DNA from: Candidatus Phosphoribacter baldrii
GTDB lineage: Bacteria > Actinomycetota > Actinomycetes > Actinomycetales > Dermatophilaceae
Assembly (NCBI GenBank): GCA_016704565.1
Contig: JADIZV010000001.1
Location: forward strand, 1,116,001 to 1,180,000
Direction of reading: 5' to 3'
DNA length: 64,000 nt
The translations under genes were made by a program, and so were the position numbers. Below are positions 1 through 7,428 of this stretch, piece after piece. Position 1 is the first letter of the stretch. Every line of letters starts with the position of its first letter. The notes beneath the pieces are model-generated. The model saw only the letters and a program-made list of their open reading frames with translations. It did not search any database and was not told where the DNA came from.

Positions 1-120
1 CTCGCGTGTCCGCCCGCGGTGGGTTTGGTCGTCGGCCGGTCCTTGCTCTACCCGCCGGACGGTGATGTCGCCGCCGCTGTGGATATCGCTGCCGACCTCG
101 TTCACGGAGGCGTTCGATGA
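1..120 (+). CDS. 3' end of a Cgl0158-like aldolase gene of the inositol cluster (partial)
   Basis: An open frame enters from the left edge and stops at TGA 118-120. It gives 39 residues ending VDIAADLVHGGVR. The stretch GRSLLYPPDGDVAAAVD resembles the C-terminus of the Cgl0158 family of TIM-barrel aldolase-like proteins, which sit next to iolB in actinobacterial inositol clusters. The stop overlaps the iolB start (ATGA), so the two are translationally coupled. The family call comes from a short tail plus position; only the open frame and the overlap are directly seen. Confidence 0.6.
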   Translation, partial: LACPPAVGLVVGRSLLYPPDGDVAAAVDIAADLVHGGVR

Positions 121-1013
121 GTGACTGGTTCCGGCCGGCCGGGTCGAGCGGCGACGCCGATTTCGACGTGCGGATCACCCCCGGCGACCCTGGATGGGCC
201 CACACCGGGCTGTATGCCGCCACCTTGCAGCCCGGAGAGTCGCGAACCATCGACACCGGCGACTGCGAATGGATCGTCCTGCCGTTGTCCGGTGGCGGTG
301 CGGTCGTGGAGGTGGGGGAGCGCTCGTTCACCCTCGAAGGGCGCCCGGACGTTTTCGCGGGGCCGACCGACCTCGTTTACGTTCCGCGGGACTCCCGCTT
401 CACCGTCTCTAGCACGCGCGGTGGGCGGATCGCCTTCCCGTTCGCGAAAGCGCGGCGTGTCTTCCCCGTTTGCCGTGTACCTGCCTCCGCAGTCCCCGTT
501 GAGCTGCGGGGCTCCGGCCACTGCTCACGACAAGTGCAGAACTTCGGGACTCCCGGTGTCTTGGAAGCGGATTCGATCATTGCCTGCGAGGTGATCACGC
601 CAGCCGGGAACTGGTCGTCCTACCCTCCGCACAAGCACGACGAGGACCGTGCGGGCGTCGAGACCCACCTCGAGGAGATCTACTACGTCGAGCTGCGGCC
701 GGTGCGCTCGGTGGTGGGAGGCGCCGCGGGTGAACAGCAGGCCGGGATGGCCTACCTGCGCAACTACGGCACCGATGATGCGCCGATCGACACCCTCGAA
801 GAGGTCCGCAGCGGCGACGTCGTGCTCATCCCCCACGGCTGGCACGGTCCTGCGATGGCCCCACCGGGCTACGACCTCTACTACCTCAACGTCATGGCCG
901 GCCCTGGCCAGACGCGTGCATGGCTCATCTGCGACGACCCGGCCCACGCCTGGGTTCGGGGAACGTGGCCCGACCAGCCGGTCGACTCGCGGCTACCCTT
1001 CGCCGGGCGCTGA
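117..1013 (+). CDS. iolB: 5-deoxy-glucuronate isomerase
   Basis: The 298-residue product fits IolB, the cytosolic cupin-type isomerase that converts 5-deoxy-D-glucuronate to 2-deoxy-5-keto-D-gluconate in myo-inositol breakdown. The family motif YPPHKHDE lies at residues 169-176, with metal-ligand histidines, and a second cupin motif (HGWHGP) near residue 241. Length matches the family. The ATG overlaps the stop of the preceding aldolase-like gene, and an Idh-type dehydrogenase gene follows after 38 bp, which suggests one transcript. I see no irregularity. Confidence 0.93.
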   Translation: MSDWFRPAGSSGDADFDVRITPGDPGWAHTGLYAATLQPGESRTIDTGDCEWIVLPLSGGGAVVEVGERSFTLEGRPDVFAGPTDLVYVPRDSRFTVSSTRGGRIAFPFAKARRVFPVCRVPASAVPVELRGSGHCSRQVQNFGTPGVLEADSIIACEVITPAGNWSSYPPHKHDEDRAGVETHLEEIYYVELRPVRSVVGGAAGEQQAGMAYLRNYGTDDAPIDTLEEVRSGDVVLIPHGWHGPAMAPPGYDLYYLNVMAGPGQTRAWLICDDPAHAWVRGTWPDQPVDSRLPFAGR

Positions 1014-1051
1014 CCACCTGACATCCCTGACCGCACTCGAACGGAGCTCGC

Positions 1052-2056
1052 ATGCGCCTCGGGATCGTCGGCGTCGGCCGGATCGGCTCCTTCCACGCGC
1101 GCTCGCTGTCAGGTGACCCGGCCGTCTCGGAGCTCGTCCTTGTCGACCCGTGGTCCGATTCGGTGACCGCGTTGGCCGCCGAGGTCGGTGCCACGATCGA
1201 TCCCGATCTCGACGCCTTGCTCCGGCGGGGTGTCGACGGGTTGCTCATCACGTCGGCCACGCACACCCACGCCGACATCCTCCGCGCGAGTCTGCGCGCC
1301 GGGCTACCGAGCTTCTGCGAGAAACCGGTCGCGAGCACCCTTGCCGAGACGATCGACCTGGCCCGTCTGGAGGCCGCGACGGGCGTGCCGGTCCAGGTGG
1401 GCTTCCAACGGCGGTTCGACGCGGCATACGTGCGGCTGCGGGGCGCGGTCGCGTCGGGTGAACTGGGGTTCGTCCACACCATCCGGGCCGCGACGCATGA
1501 CCAGAGCCCGCCTCCGCCTGGCTATCTGCCTACCTCCGGTGGGTTGTTCCGGGACGCGGCCATCCACGACTACGACGTCATCCGTTTCGTCACGGGCCGC
1601 GAGGTGCGCCAGGTGTATGCCGTGGGCGCCAACAAGGGGGACCAGTGCTTCACCGAAGCGGCGGACGTGGACACAGCCGCGGCCCTGCTGACGATGGACC
1701 ACGACACTCTGGTCGTGACGTCCGTGACGCGCTACAACACCGCGGGGCATGACATTCGGATGGAGATCCACGGCTCACGTGGGGCCATGGCCGCCGGGCT
1801 GGACGATCGCTATCCCATGATGTCGGCCGAACCCGGAGCGACCTTCCCCGCCGGTCCCGCCCATCAGTCCTTCCTGGAACGGTTCGAGTCGGCTTATCGT
1901 GCGGAGATGGCCGAGTTCGTCCAGGTGGTTGCCGGAGCACTACCCAGCCGATGCACGGTCGCCGATGCTCTGGAAGCGTTCCGGGTTGCCGAAGCGTGTG
2001 GGATCTCGCGTCGAGAAGGCCGGCCCGTGACGATGAGGGAGATCCCCGGTCGGTGA
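1052..2056 (+). CDS. Gfo/Idh/MocA-family dehydrogenase, probable inositol dehydrogenase
   Basis: The protein has 334 residues. The N-terminal Rossmann motif GVGRIG is at residues 6-11 and the family motif CEKPVA near residue 90. A second conserved segment, VGFQRRFDAAY, is typical of inositol 2-dehydrogenases, which oxidise myo-inositol to scyllo-inosose with NAD. The start ATG is preceded by a GGAG box. Position between iolB and iolA supports a role in inositol use. A second, more typical iolG is at 4807, so this one may act on another inositol isomer. Substrate is inferred, not seen. Confidence 0.8.
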   Translation: MRLGIVGVGRIGSFHARSLSGDPAVSELVLVDPWSDSVTALAAEVGATIDPDLDALLRRGVDGLLITSATHTHADILRASLRAGLPSFCEKPVASTLAETIDLARLEAATGVPVQVGFQRRFDAAYVRLRGAVASGELGFVHTIRAATHDQSPPPPGYLPTSGGLFRDAAIHDYDVIRFVTGREVRQVYAVGANKGDQCFTEAADVDTAAALLTMDHDTLVVTSVTRYNTAGHDIRMEIHGSRGAMAAGLDDRYPMMSAEPGATFPAGPAHQSFLERFESAYRAEMAEFVQVVAGALPSRCTVADALEAFRVAEACGISRREGRPVTMREIPGR

Positions 2057-2095
2057 GGGACCCACGCTGGCGAAGGCTTGCGGCATACGTTAATA

Positions 2096-2105
2096 TGTTA
2101 GAACA
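2096..2105. promoter_or_regulatory. IolR-like operator upstream of iolA
   Basis: The 10-mer TGTTAGAACA has inverted ends (TGTT/AACA) and lies 26 bp before the iolA start. It fits, with one mismatch, the reverse complement of the C. glutamicum IolR motif KGWCHTRACA as I recall it. Similar boxes lie at the two other promoters of this cluster (3804-3813 and 6097-6106). No iolR gene is in the window, so the regulator is inferred. Confidence 0.4.
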
Positions 2106-2131
2106 AACGAGAGACGACCTTAGGAGCGCGC

Positions 2132-3631
2132 ATGAGCACCACCCGCCGCATCACCCATCTCATCGGGCACTCCGAGTGGGACGGGACCGCCGAGCGGACC
2201 GGTGATGTCTACAACCCGGCGACCGGTGAGGTGACCGGCAAGGTCGACTTCGCGTCGAAGGCGCTGGTCGACGAGGTCGTGGCCAAGGCGGCCGTAGCCG
2301 CCGCAGAGTGGGGACAGGCGTCGCTCGCCAAGCGCACCCAGGTGCTCTTCGCCTTCCGTCAGCTGCTCAACGACAATAAGGAGCAGATCGCAGCGATCAT
2401 CACCTCTGAACACGGCAAGGTGACCTCCGACGCGATCGGCGAGGTCACTCGGGGGCTTGAGGTCGCCGAATTTGCCTGCGGCATACCGCATCTGCTCAAG
2501 GGCGGCTTCTCGGAGAACGTGTCGACGAATGTCGACACCTATTCGATCCTGCAACCCCTGGGCGTCGTTGGGGTCATCTCGCCCTTCAACTTCCCCGCCA
2601 TGGTGCCGATGTGGTTTGTCCCCATCGCGGTCGCTTGCGGTAACGCCGTCGTCATCAAGCCGTCGGAGAAGGACCCGTCCGCGGTCAATGCGGTCGCCGA
2701 GCTGTGGCGTCAGGCCGGCCTGCCGGACGGCGTCATGAACGTCGTGCACGGCGACAAGGAGGCGGTCGACGCCCTGCTGGACAACCCGACGGTGAAGTCG
2801 ATCTCGTTCGTGGGGTCCACGCCGATCGCGAAGTACGTCTACGAGAAGGGGACCGCCAACGGCAAGCGGGTCCAGGCTCTCGGTGGCGCCAAGAACCACA
2901 TGCTTGTCCTGCCCGACGCCGACCTCGACCTCGCGGCCGACGCGGCAGTCAACGCTGGCTTCGGGTCGGCTGGCGAGCGGTGCATGGCGATCTCGGTGCT
3001 GCTGGCCGTCGACTCCATCGCCGATGAGCTCATCGCCAAGATCACCGAGCGGATGGCGACGCTCAAGACTGGCGACGGCTCCACGGCCTGCGACATGGGC
3101 CCGATCGTCACGGGCGTGGCGCGGGACCGGATCGTCGGTTACATCCAGGCGGGAGTTGCCGCAGGCGCGAGTCTGGTTGTCGACGGACGGGAGACGCAGT
3201 TCCACGGTGCCGAGGGTGGCTTCTTCGTCGGCCCGACGCTGTTCGACAACGTCGCCACTGACATGTCGATCTACACCGACGAGATCTTCGGGCCGGTGCT
3301 GTCGGTCGTGCGGGTCGCGTCCTATGACGAAGGTCTGGCGCTCATCAACTCGAGCCTCTACGGCAACGGAACCGCCATCTTCACCAACGACGGCGGTGCC
3401 GCTCGCCGGTTCCAGAACGAGGTGCAGGTGGGCATGATCGGCATCAACGTGCCTATCCCCGTGCCCATGGCCTACTACTCCTTCGGCGGCTGGAAGGCCT
3501 CGCTGTTCGGTGACAGCCACGCCCACGGTATGGAGGGCGTCCACTTCTTCACCAGGACCAAGGCCGTGACCCAGCGCTGGCTCGACCCGAGCCACGGCGG
3601 CCTCAACCTCGGCTTCCCGCAGAACAAGTAG
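2132..3631 (+). CDS. iolA: CoA-acylating methylmalonate-semialdehyde dehydrogenase
   Basis: This 499-residue aldehyde dehydrogenase (MmsA/IolA) oxidises malonic or methylmalonic semialdehyde to acetyl- or propionyl-CoA, the last step of inositol or valine breakdown. The family segment SPFNFPAMVPMWFVP is at residues 150-164. The NAD-binding segment FVGSTPIAKYVYEKG and the catalytic Cys284 in GERCMA are present, and the cysteine context is that of the CoA-dependent subgroup. An AGGAG box precedes the ATG. The 75-bp gap upstream contains an IolR-like box, so the gene may have its own promoter. A strong hairpin follows. Confidence 0.95.
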   Translation: MSTTRRITHLIGHSEWDGTAERTGDVYNPATGEVTGKVDFASKALVDEVVAKAAVAAAEWGQASLAKRTQVLFAFRQLLNDNKEQIAAIITSEHGKVTSDAIGEVTRGLEVAEFACGIPHLLKGGFSENVSTNVDTYSILQPLGVVGVISPFNFPAMVPMWFVPIAVACGNAVVIKPSEKDPSAVNAVAELWRQAGLPDGVMNVVHGDKEAVDALLDNPTVKSISFVGSTPIAKYVYEKGTANGKRVQALGGAKNHMLVLPDADLDLAADAAVNAGFGSAGERCMAISVLLAVDSIADELIAKITERMATLKTGDGSTACDMGPIVTGVARDRIVGYIQAGVAAGASLVVDGRETQFHGAEGGFFVGPTLFDNVATDMSIYTDEIFGPVLSVVRVASYDEGLALINSSLYGNGTAIFTNDGGAARRFQNEVQVGMIGINVPIPVPMAYYSFGGWKASLFGDSHAHGMEGVHFFTRTKAVTQRWLDPSHGGLNLGFPQNK

Positions 3632-3678
3632 CACGACGCACGGTCCCGTGCCGGGCCGTCGCGTCGCGCGGCGGTGCA

Positions 3679-3711
3679 GTGGGCGGCATACCGGATGGGT
3701 ATGCCGCCCAC
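3679..3711 (+). terminator. hairpin terminator after iolA
   Basis: Perfect 14-bp arms (3679-3692 and 3698-3711) enclose a 5-nt loop, 48 bp after the iolA stop. The arms contain the over-represented word GGCATACC and its complement. There is no T-tract, as is usual for actinobacterial hairpin terminators. Confidence 0.75.
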
Positions 3712-3794
3712 CCGCCTGCGTGCGCGTCGCTGCCGCCCGCACGGCAGGGCGCAGTCGGGAGCATCACATGGGCGCTCGACTCGGGCTTGACCTA

Positions 3795-3823
3795 TTGACA
3801 GCACATTAGGACACATCTAGGGT
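3795..3823 (+). promoter_or_regulatory. sigma70-type promoter of the iolE-like/iolG pair with an IolR-like box
   Basis: TTGACA at 3795-3800 is followed by a 17-bp spacer and TAGGGT at 3818-3823. The predicted start near 3830 leaves a short leader with the ribosome site GAAAGGA before ATG 3856. The spacer contains CATTAGGACA (3804-3813), a partial match to the IolR motif, where a bound repressor would block polymerase. Confidence 0.7.
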
Positions 3824-3855
3824 CGCACTAGAGCACCCCCGTGAAAGGAACTGCC

Positions 3856-4788
3856 ATGGCCGAGTCCAAGGCTCGCAACACCGACACCCGCTACAGCAAG
3901 CTCACCATCGGCGTGTGCCCCGACCAATGGGGGGTGTGGTTCCCGCAGGACGAGAAGCAGATCGACTGGGACGTCGCCCTCAAGGAGATGCAGAGCGCCG
4001 GCTTCTCAGTGATGGAGACCGGACCGTTCGGCTACTTCCCCAAGGACCCGACCCAGTTGCGCGACGTCATGGACGAGCACGGTTTCACGGTCGTGGCCGG
4101 CACCGGGTGGGGCATTCTGCACAAGGCCGAGGCGTGGAACGACACTGAGACCTTCTTCCGGGCGATCGGTGAGACGCATGCAGCGGTGGGTGCGAAGTTC
4201 GTGGTCCACCTGCCCCCGATGTTCCGGGACGAGAAGACCGGCAACTACACCGACGACCGGACCCTCTCAACGGAGGCCTGGAACCTCTACATCAAGAACG
4301 CGGACAAGCTCGGGCGGATCATGAAGGAGGACTACGGCCTGCAGATGGTGCTGCACCCGCACGGGGACAGCCACATCGAGACGCCCGAGGACATCGACCG
4401 GATCTTCCAGGCCACCGACCCGGAGTATGTCGGCTTCTGCCTGGACACCGGACACATCGTCTACGGCGGCGGCGACCCGATGGAGTTGTGCCGCAAGTAC
4501 CCCGAGCGGATCTCCTACGTCCACATCAAGGCCATGGACCAGGCGCTCGTCCAGCAGGCGCACGACGAGGACTGGCCCTTCGTCAAGGCCGTCCACGCTG
4601 GCTGCTCGGTCGCTCCGCCGGCCGGGCTCCCAGACATGGGACAGCTCATCGAGGCGCTCGCCGACCTCGACAAGGAGCTCTACGTGGTCTGCGAGCAGGA
4701 CATGTACGGCTGCGCCAAGGACTACCCGTTCCCCAACGCCGTCAAGACCCGCGAGTACCTCGCGTCCCTTGGCCTCGGCCTCAAGTAG
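3856..4788 (+). CDS. TIM-barrel sugar isomerase/dehydratase, IolE-like
   Basis: The start is placed at ATG 3856 because GAAAGGA (3843-3849) precedes it; the in-frame GTG at 3841 would overlap that box. The 310-residue protein is an AP-endonuclease-2-like TIM barrel, the fold of inosose dehydratase (IolE) and inosose isomerase (IolI). Metal-binding segments seen are VVHLPP, MVLHPHGDSH, FCLDTGH, YVHIK and VCEQDM. It probably acts on scyllo-inosose or a related keto-inositol. Dehydratase versus isomerase cannot be settled from sequence reading. iolG follows 18 bp downstream in the same unit. Confidence 0.8.
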   Translation: MAESKARNTDTRYSKLTIGVCPDQWGVWFPQDEKQIDWDVALKEMQSAGFSVMETGPFGYFPKDPTQLRDVMDEHGFTVVAGTGWGILHKAEAWNDTETFFRAIGETHAAVGAKFVVHLPPMFRDEKTGNYTDDRTLSTEAWNLYIKNADKLGRIMKEDYGLQMVLHPHGDSHIETPEDIDRIFQATDPEYVGFCLDTGHIVYGGGDPMELCRKYPERISYVHIKAMDQALVQQAHDEDWPFVKAVHAGCSVAPPAGLPDMGQLIEALADLDKELYVVCEQDMYGCAKDYPFPNAVKTREYLASLGLGLK

Positions 4789-4806
4789 CAGAAGGGTGAC
4801 CCTCTC

Positions 4807-5811
4807 GTGACACTCAGGATTGGCATGATCGGCCCCGGAGGCATGGGGCAAGCCCACATCGAGCGCATCCACTCCGTCATCGCCGGAGGTCGGGTTGTCG
4901 CGGTGAGCGACGTCAACGCGGCTACCGCCCAGGCGGTCGCGGACCGGATCGGGGCGACGGCATACGCCACGTCGGCCGAGCTCATCGCGAGCCCGGACGT
5001 CGACGCGGTGATGATCTGCAGCCACGGTCCAGCGCACGAGCCCGACGTCCTGGCGTGCATCGCGGCCGGCAAGCCGGTCTTCTGCGAAAAGCCGCTCACT
5101 CCCACGGCCGACGCCGCGTTGCGGATCATGCAGGCCGAGCAGGCCGGTGGTCGCAAGCTCGTCACGGTCGGCTTCATGCGTCGCTTCGATGCGTCGTACC
5201 GCGAGATGAAGGCGATCCTTGACAGCGGCGAGCTGGGCGAGGCGCTGATGGTGCACTGCGCTCACCGCAACCCGACAGTTCCGGACTTCTACACGTGGGA
5301 CATGGCGATCAACGACACGGCCATCCACGAGATCGACACGATGCGGTGGCTGCTCGGCGAGGAGTTCGTCTCGGCCAGGGTCGACAAGCCCAAGAAGACG
5401 TCGCTGCGTTTTGAGCACCTGCAGGACCCCTTGGTGCTCGTGCTCGAGACCGCATCGGGTGTGCGGGTCGACGACGAGGTCTTCGTCAACTGCCAGTACG
5501 GCTATGACATCCGATGCGAGCTCGTGGCCGAGAAGGGCGCGGTCTCGCTGGCCGACCAGAACGTCGTCACGCGCCGCGACGCGGTCGGCCGGAACAACCG
5601 GATCGCGATGAACCACAACGAGCGGTTCTGGGGAGCCTTCGTCACCGAGGTCCAGGAGTGGATCACCGCCGCTGCAAAGGGTGAGCACTCGGGATCCTCG
5701 TCGTGGGACGGGTATGCCGCGGCCTGTGTCTGCGACGCCGGCGTCAAGGCGCTCACCGATGACGGTGTCGTGCCCGTGCAGATGATCGCCAAGCCGGAGT
5801 TCTACGTTTGA
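4807..5811 (+). CDS. iolG: inositol 2-dehydrogenase (Gfo/Idh/MocA family)
   Basis: GTG start, 334 residues. Rossmann motif GPGGMG at residues 8-13, CEKPLTP near residue 92 and VGFMRRFD near residue 119, all typical of actinobacterial IolG. The reaction is NAD-dependent oxidation of myo-inositol to 2-keto-inositol in the cytosol. It follows the iolE-like gene by 18 bp and is closed by a strong hairpin at 5833. About 33 % related in pattern to the dehydrogenase at 1052 by eye, so the two are paralogues, not recent copies. Confidence 0.88.
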   Translation: MTLRIGMIGPGGMGQAHIERIHSVIAGGRVVAVSDVNAATAQAVADRIGATAYATSAELIASPDVDAVMICSHGPAHEPDVLACIAAGKPVFCEKPLTPTADAALRIMQAEQAGGRKLVTVGFMRRFDASYREMKAILDSGELGEALMVHCAHRNPTVPDFYTWDMAINDTAIHEIDTMRWLLGEEFVSARVDKPKKTSLRFEHLQDPLVLVLETASGVRVDDEVFVNCQYGYDIRCELVAEKGAVSLADQNVVTRRDAVGRNNRIAMNHNERFWGAFVTEVQEWITAAAKGEHSGSSSWDGYAAACVCDAGVKALTDDGVVPVQMIAKPEFYV

Positions 5812-5832
5812 GGACGAGGGTCTTTCCGCCCG

Positions 5833-5880
5833 CGACGGGTCTGATCGAGCGCCGCTCGACCAGACCCGTCGTCGGCTTGT
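5833..5880 (+). terminator. terminator after iolG
   Basis: Outer 11-bp perfect arms (5833-5843 and 5861-5871) and an inner 7-bp stem (5845-5851 and 5853-5859) form a long hairpin 22 bp after the iolG stop. A T-rich stretch (TTGTTGTTGT) follows. From here to the promoter at 6101 I see no gene. Confidence 0.85.
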
Positions 5881-6096
5881 TGTTGTCGTGACATGTGCGA
5901 GCGTTCTGCCTCGCGTGGCACAAGACGGCCTTGGGTTGGCGTCGGTGGAGCAGCGGCGGGCGGCGCCCTGGAATGAGCCACTCGTTCAGCCCAATAGCGT
6001 TGGCGCACAAGTCTGTTGGAGACAAATGGGTCTCGAACAAGACTCTCGCTTGAGCGCCCCGAGCCCGGTCACTAGTTTGTAACGACTTTGTTCGTA

Positions 6097-6129
6097 TGTA
6101 TTGACAGCAACGCTTGACAGGATTAGCGT
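6097..6129 (+). promoter_or_regulatory. promoter of the inositol-type ABC transporter operon
   Basis: TTGACA (6101-6106), 17-bp spacer, TAGCGT (6124-6129). The 11-mer TATTGACAGCA is shared with the promoter at 3795. TGTATTGACA (6097-6106) matches the IolR motif KGWCHTRACA at nine of ten positions and overlaps the -35 hexamer. Transcription would begin near 6136, about 100 nt before the first gene. Confidence 0.65.
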
Positions 6130-6133
6130 CTGC

Positions 6134-6162
6134 CCTACCAGCTACGACACGTAGCCGGTAGG
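6134..6162 (+). promoter_or_regulatory. stem-loop at the predicted 5' end of the transporter mRNA
   Basis: Two 13-nt arms (6134-6146 and 6150-6162) pair at 12 of 13 positions with a 3-nt loop. The hairpin begins within a few bases of the predicted transcription start. Hairpins at the extreme 5' end often stabilise mRNA; that role is inferred. Confidence 0.45.
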
Positions 6163-6238
6163 ACGGGTGGCTCTCCGGCACCCGTTTGGGCTAGCCGCAG
6201 CCCCTGCGGGCCCTGTCCCACCCACAGAGAGAGGAACT

Positions 6239-7273
6239 ATGGCCATCAAGCACGGACTCAAGGTGGGGGCGCTACTGCTCGCCACGTCCAGCCTGTTCGC
6301 CGCCTGCTCGTCCTCGAGCACCACGACGACTCCCACGACCGCTCCGGCTGCCGCGTCCAAGCCTGCCTCAGCCGCACCGGCGCCTGCCGCGGGAGGCAAC
6401 GCCGCGGTCAAGCCGAAGGACGGCAAGGCGCTCAAGATCGGCGTGACCTTCCCGATCCTCGACCAGTTCCTCCAGAAGGTCGCAGATGGCATCTCCGCTC
6501 GGGCCAAAGAGGCCGGTGTCGAGGTCAACATCCAGGCTGCCCAGGAGAAGACCGACATCCAGCTCGGCCAGGTCGAGACCTTCATCGCGAACAAGGTCGA
6601 CGCCATCATCGTCGTCCCGGTCGACACCGACGCGGCGGGCCCGATGACGGCCAAGGCGCAGGCCGCTGGCATCCCGCTGGTCTACGTCAACCGCAAGCCG
6701 TCCGACCTGCCTGCGGGTGTTCCCTACGTCGGCTCCGACTCGCTGCTCTCGGGCAACCTGGAGATGGGCGAGCTGGCCAAGCTTGCCGGCGGCAAGGGCA
6801 ATGTCGTCATCCTGCAGGGCGACCCGGCCAACGAGGCGGCCGTGCTGCGTACCAAGGGTTGCGAGGACACCGTGGCGAAGAACCCCGGCATGAAGGTCAT
6901 CAAGAAGCAGGCCGGCAACTGGCAGCGCGACAAGGGCCTGGCCATCATGGAGACATGGCTGCAGTCCGGCGACCAGATCGACATCGTGTGTGCCAACAAC
7001 GACGAGATGGCCCTCGGCGCGATCCAGGCTCTCAAGGCCGCCAACAAGCTCGACAAGGTGCTCGTCGGTGGCGTGGACGCCACCGGAGATGCGCTGGCCG
7101 CCATGAAGGCCGGTGAGCTTGAGGTGACGGTCTTCCAGGACGCCAAGGGCCAGGGCGCCGGCGGTGTCGACGCAGCGGTCAAGCTCTACAACAAGGACAC
7201 CGTCCCGGCCTACGTGGACGTGCCCTACGTGCTGGTGACCCCGGCGAACATGGCGGAGTTCGCCAACCGCTGA
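6239..7273 (+). CDS. sugar ABC transporter substrate-binding lipoprotein (probable inositol)
   Basis: The start is ATG 6239, preceded by GAGAGG; in-frame codons upstream lack a ribosome site. The 344-residue product has a lipoprotein signal with FAAC, lipid Cys23, then a Ser/Thr/Ala/Pro linker to about residue 60. The rest is a periplasmic-binding-protein type I fold of the ribose/inositol class (segments KIGVTFPILDQFLQ, VEVNIQAAQEKTDIQ, IIVVPVDTDAAGP, CANNDEMALGAIQAL). It presents sugar to the permease at 8964. Inositol as ligand is inferred from the adjacent iol genes. Confidence 0.88.
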   Translation: MAIKHGLKVGALLLATSSLFAACSSSSTTTTPTTAPAAASKPASAAPAPAAGGNAAVKPKDGKALKIGVTFPILDQFLQKVADGISARAKEAGVEVNIQAAQEKTDIQLGQVETFIANKVDAIIVVPVDTDAAGPMTAKAQAAGIPLVYVNRKPSDLPAGVPYVGSDSLLSGNLEMGELAKLAGGKGNVVILQGDPANEAAVLRTKGCEDTVAKNPGMKVIKKQAGNWQRDKGLAIMETWLQSGDQIDIVCANNDEMALGAIQALKAANKLDKVLVGGVDATGDALAAMKAGELEVTVFQDAKGQGAGGVDAAVKLYNKDTVPAYVDVPYVLVTPANMAEFANR

Positions 7274-7280
7274 ACCCTGA

Positions 7281-7356
7281 GACGGGTGGGCGACACCACG
7301 GCATCCACCCGTCGCCGGTTGGCTGGGCAGGGAGCAGCCCTTGTCCAGCCAACCGG
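7281..7356 (+). promoter_or_regulatory. two successive hairpins between binding-protein and ATPase genes
   Basis: The first stem has 9-bp perfect arms (7281-7289 and 7305-7313). The second has 12-bp perfect arms (7315-7326 and 7345-7356). They start 8 bp after the binding-protein stop and end 72 bp before the ATPase start. No T-tract follows, so they may cause partial termination or protect the upstream mRNA, giving excess binding protein. Seen directly; role inferred. Confidence 0.6.
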
Positions 7357-7428
7357 TGCTCGACGAGATTGGGCGATGGGCACCAGGCGCCCACCCGTCA
7401 CGAACCGTCCGAGAGACGAAGAGGGATC

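Noticed and set aside
2120..3742. 540-codon frame on the minus strand opposite iolA
   Set aside because: It is a high-GC antisense shadow with Asp/Arg/His-rich composition; iolA on the plus strand carries all family motifs.
6087..6129. A second promoter using the inner TTGACA-like CTTGACAG at 6113
   Set aside because: The spacing to TAGCGT would be only 5 bp; the outer TTGACA with 17 bp is far better.
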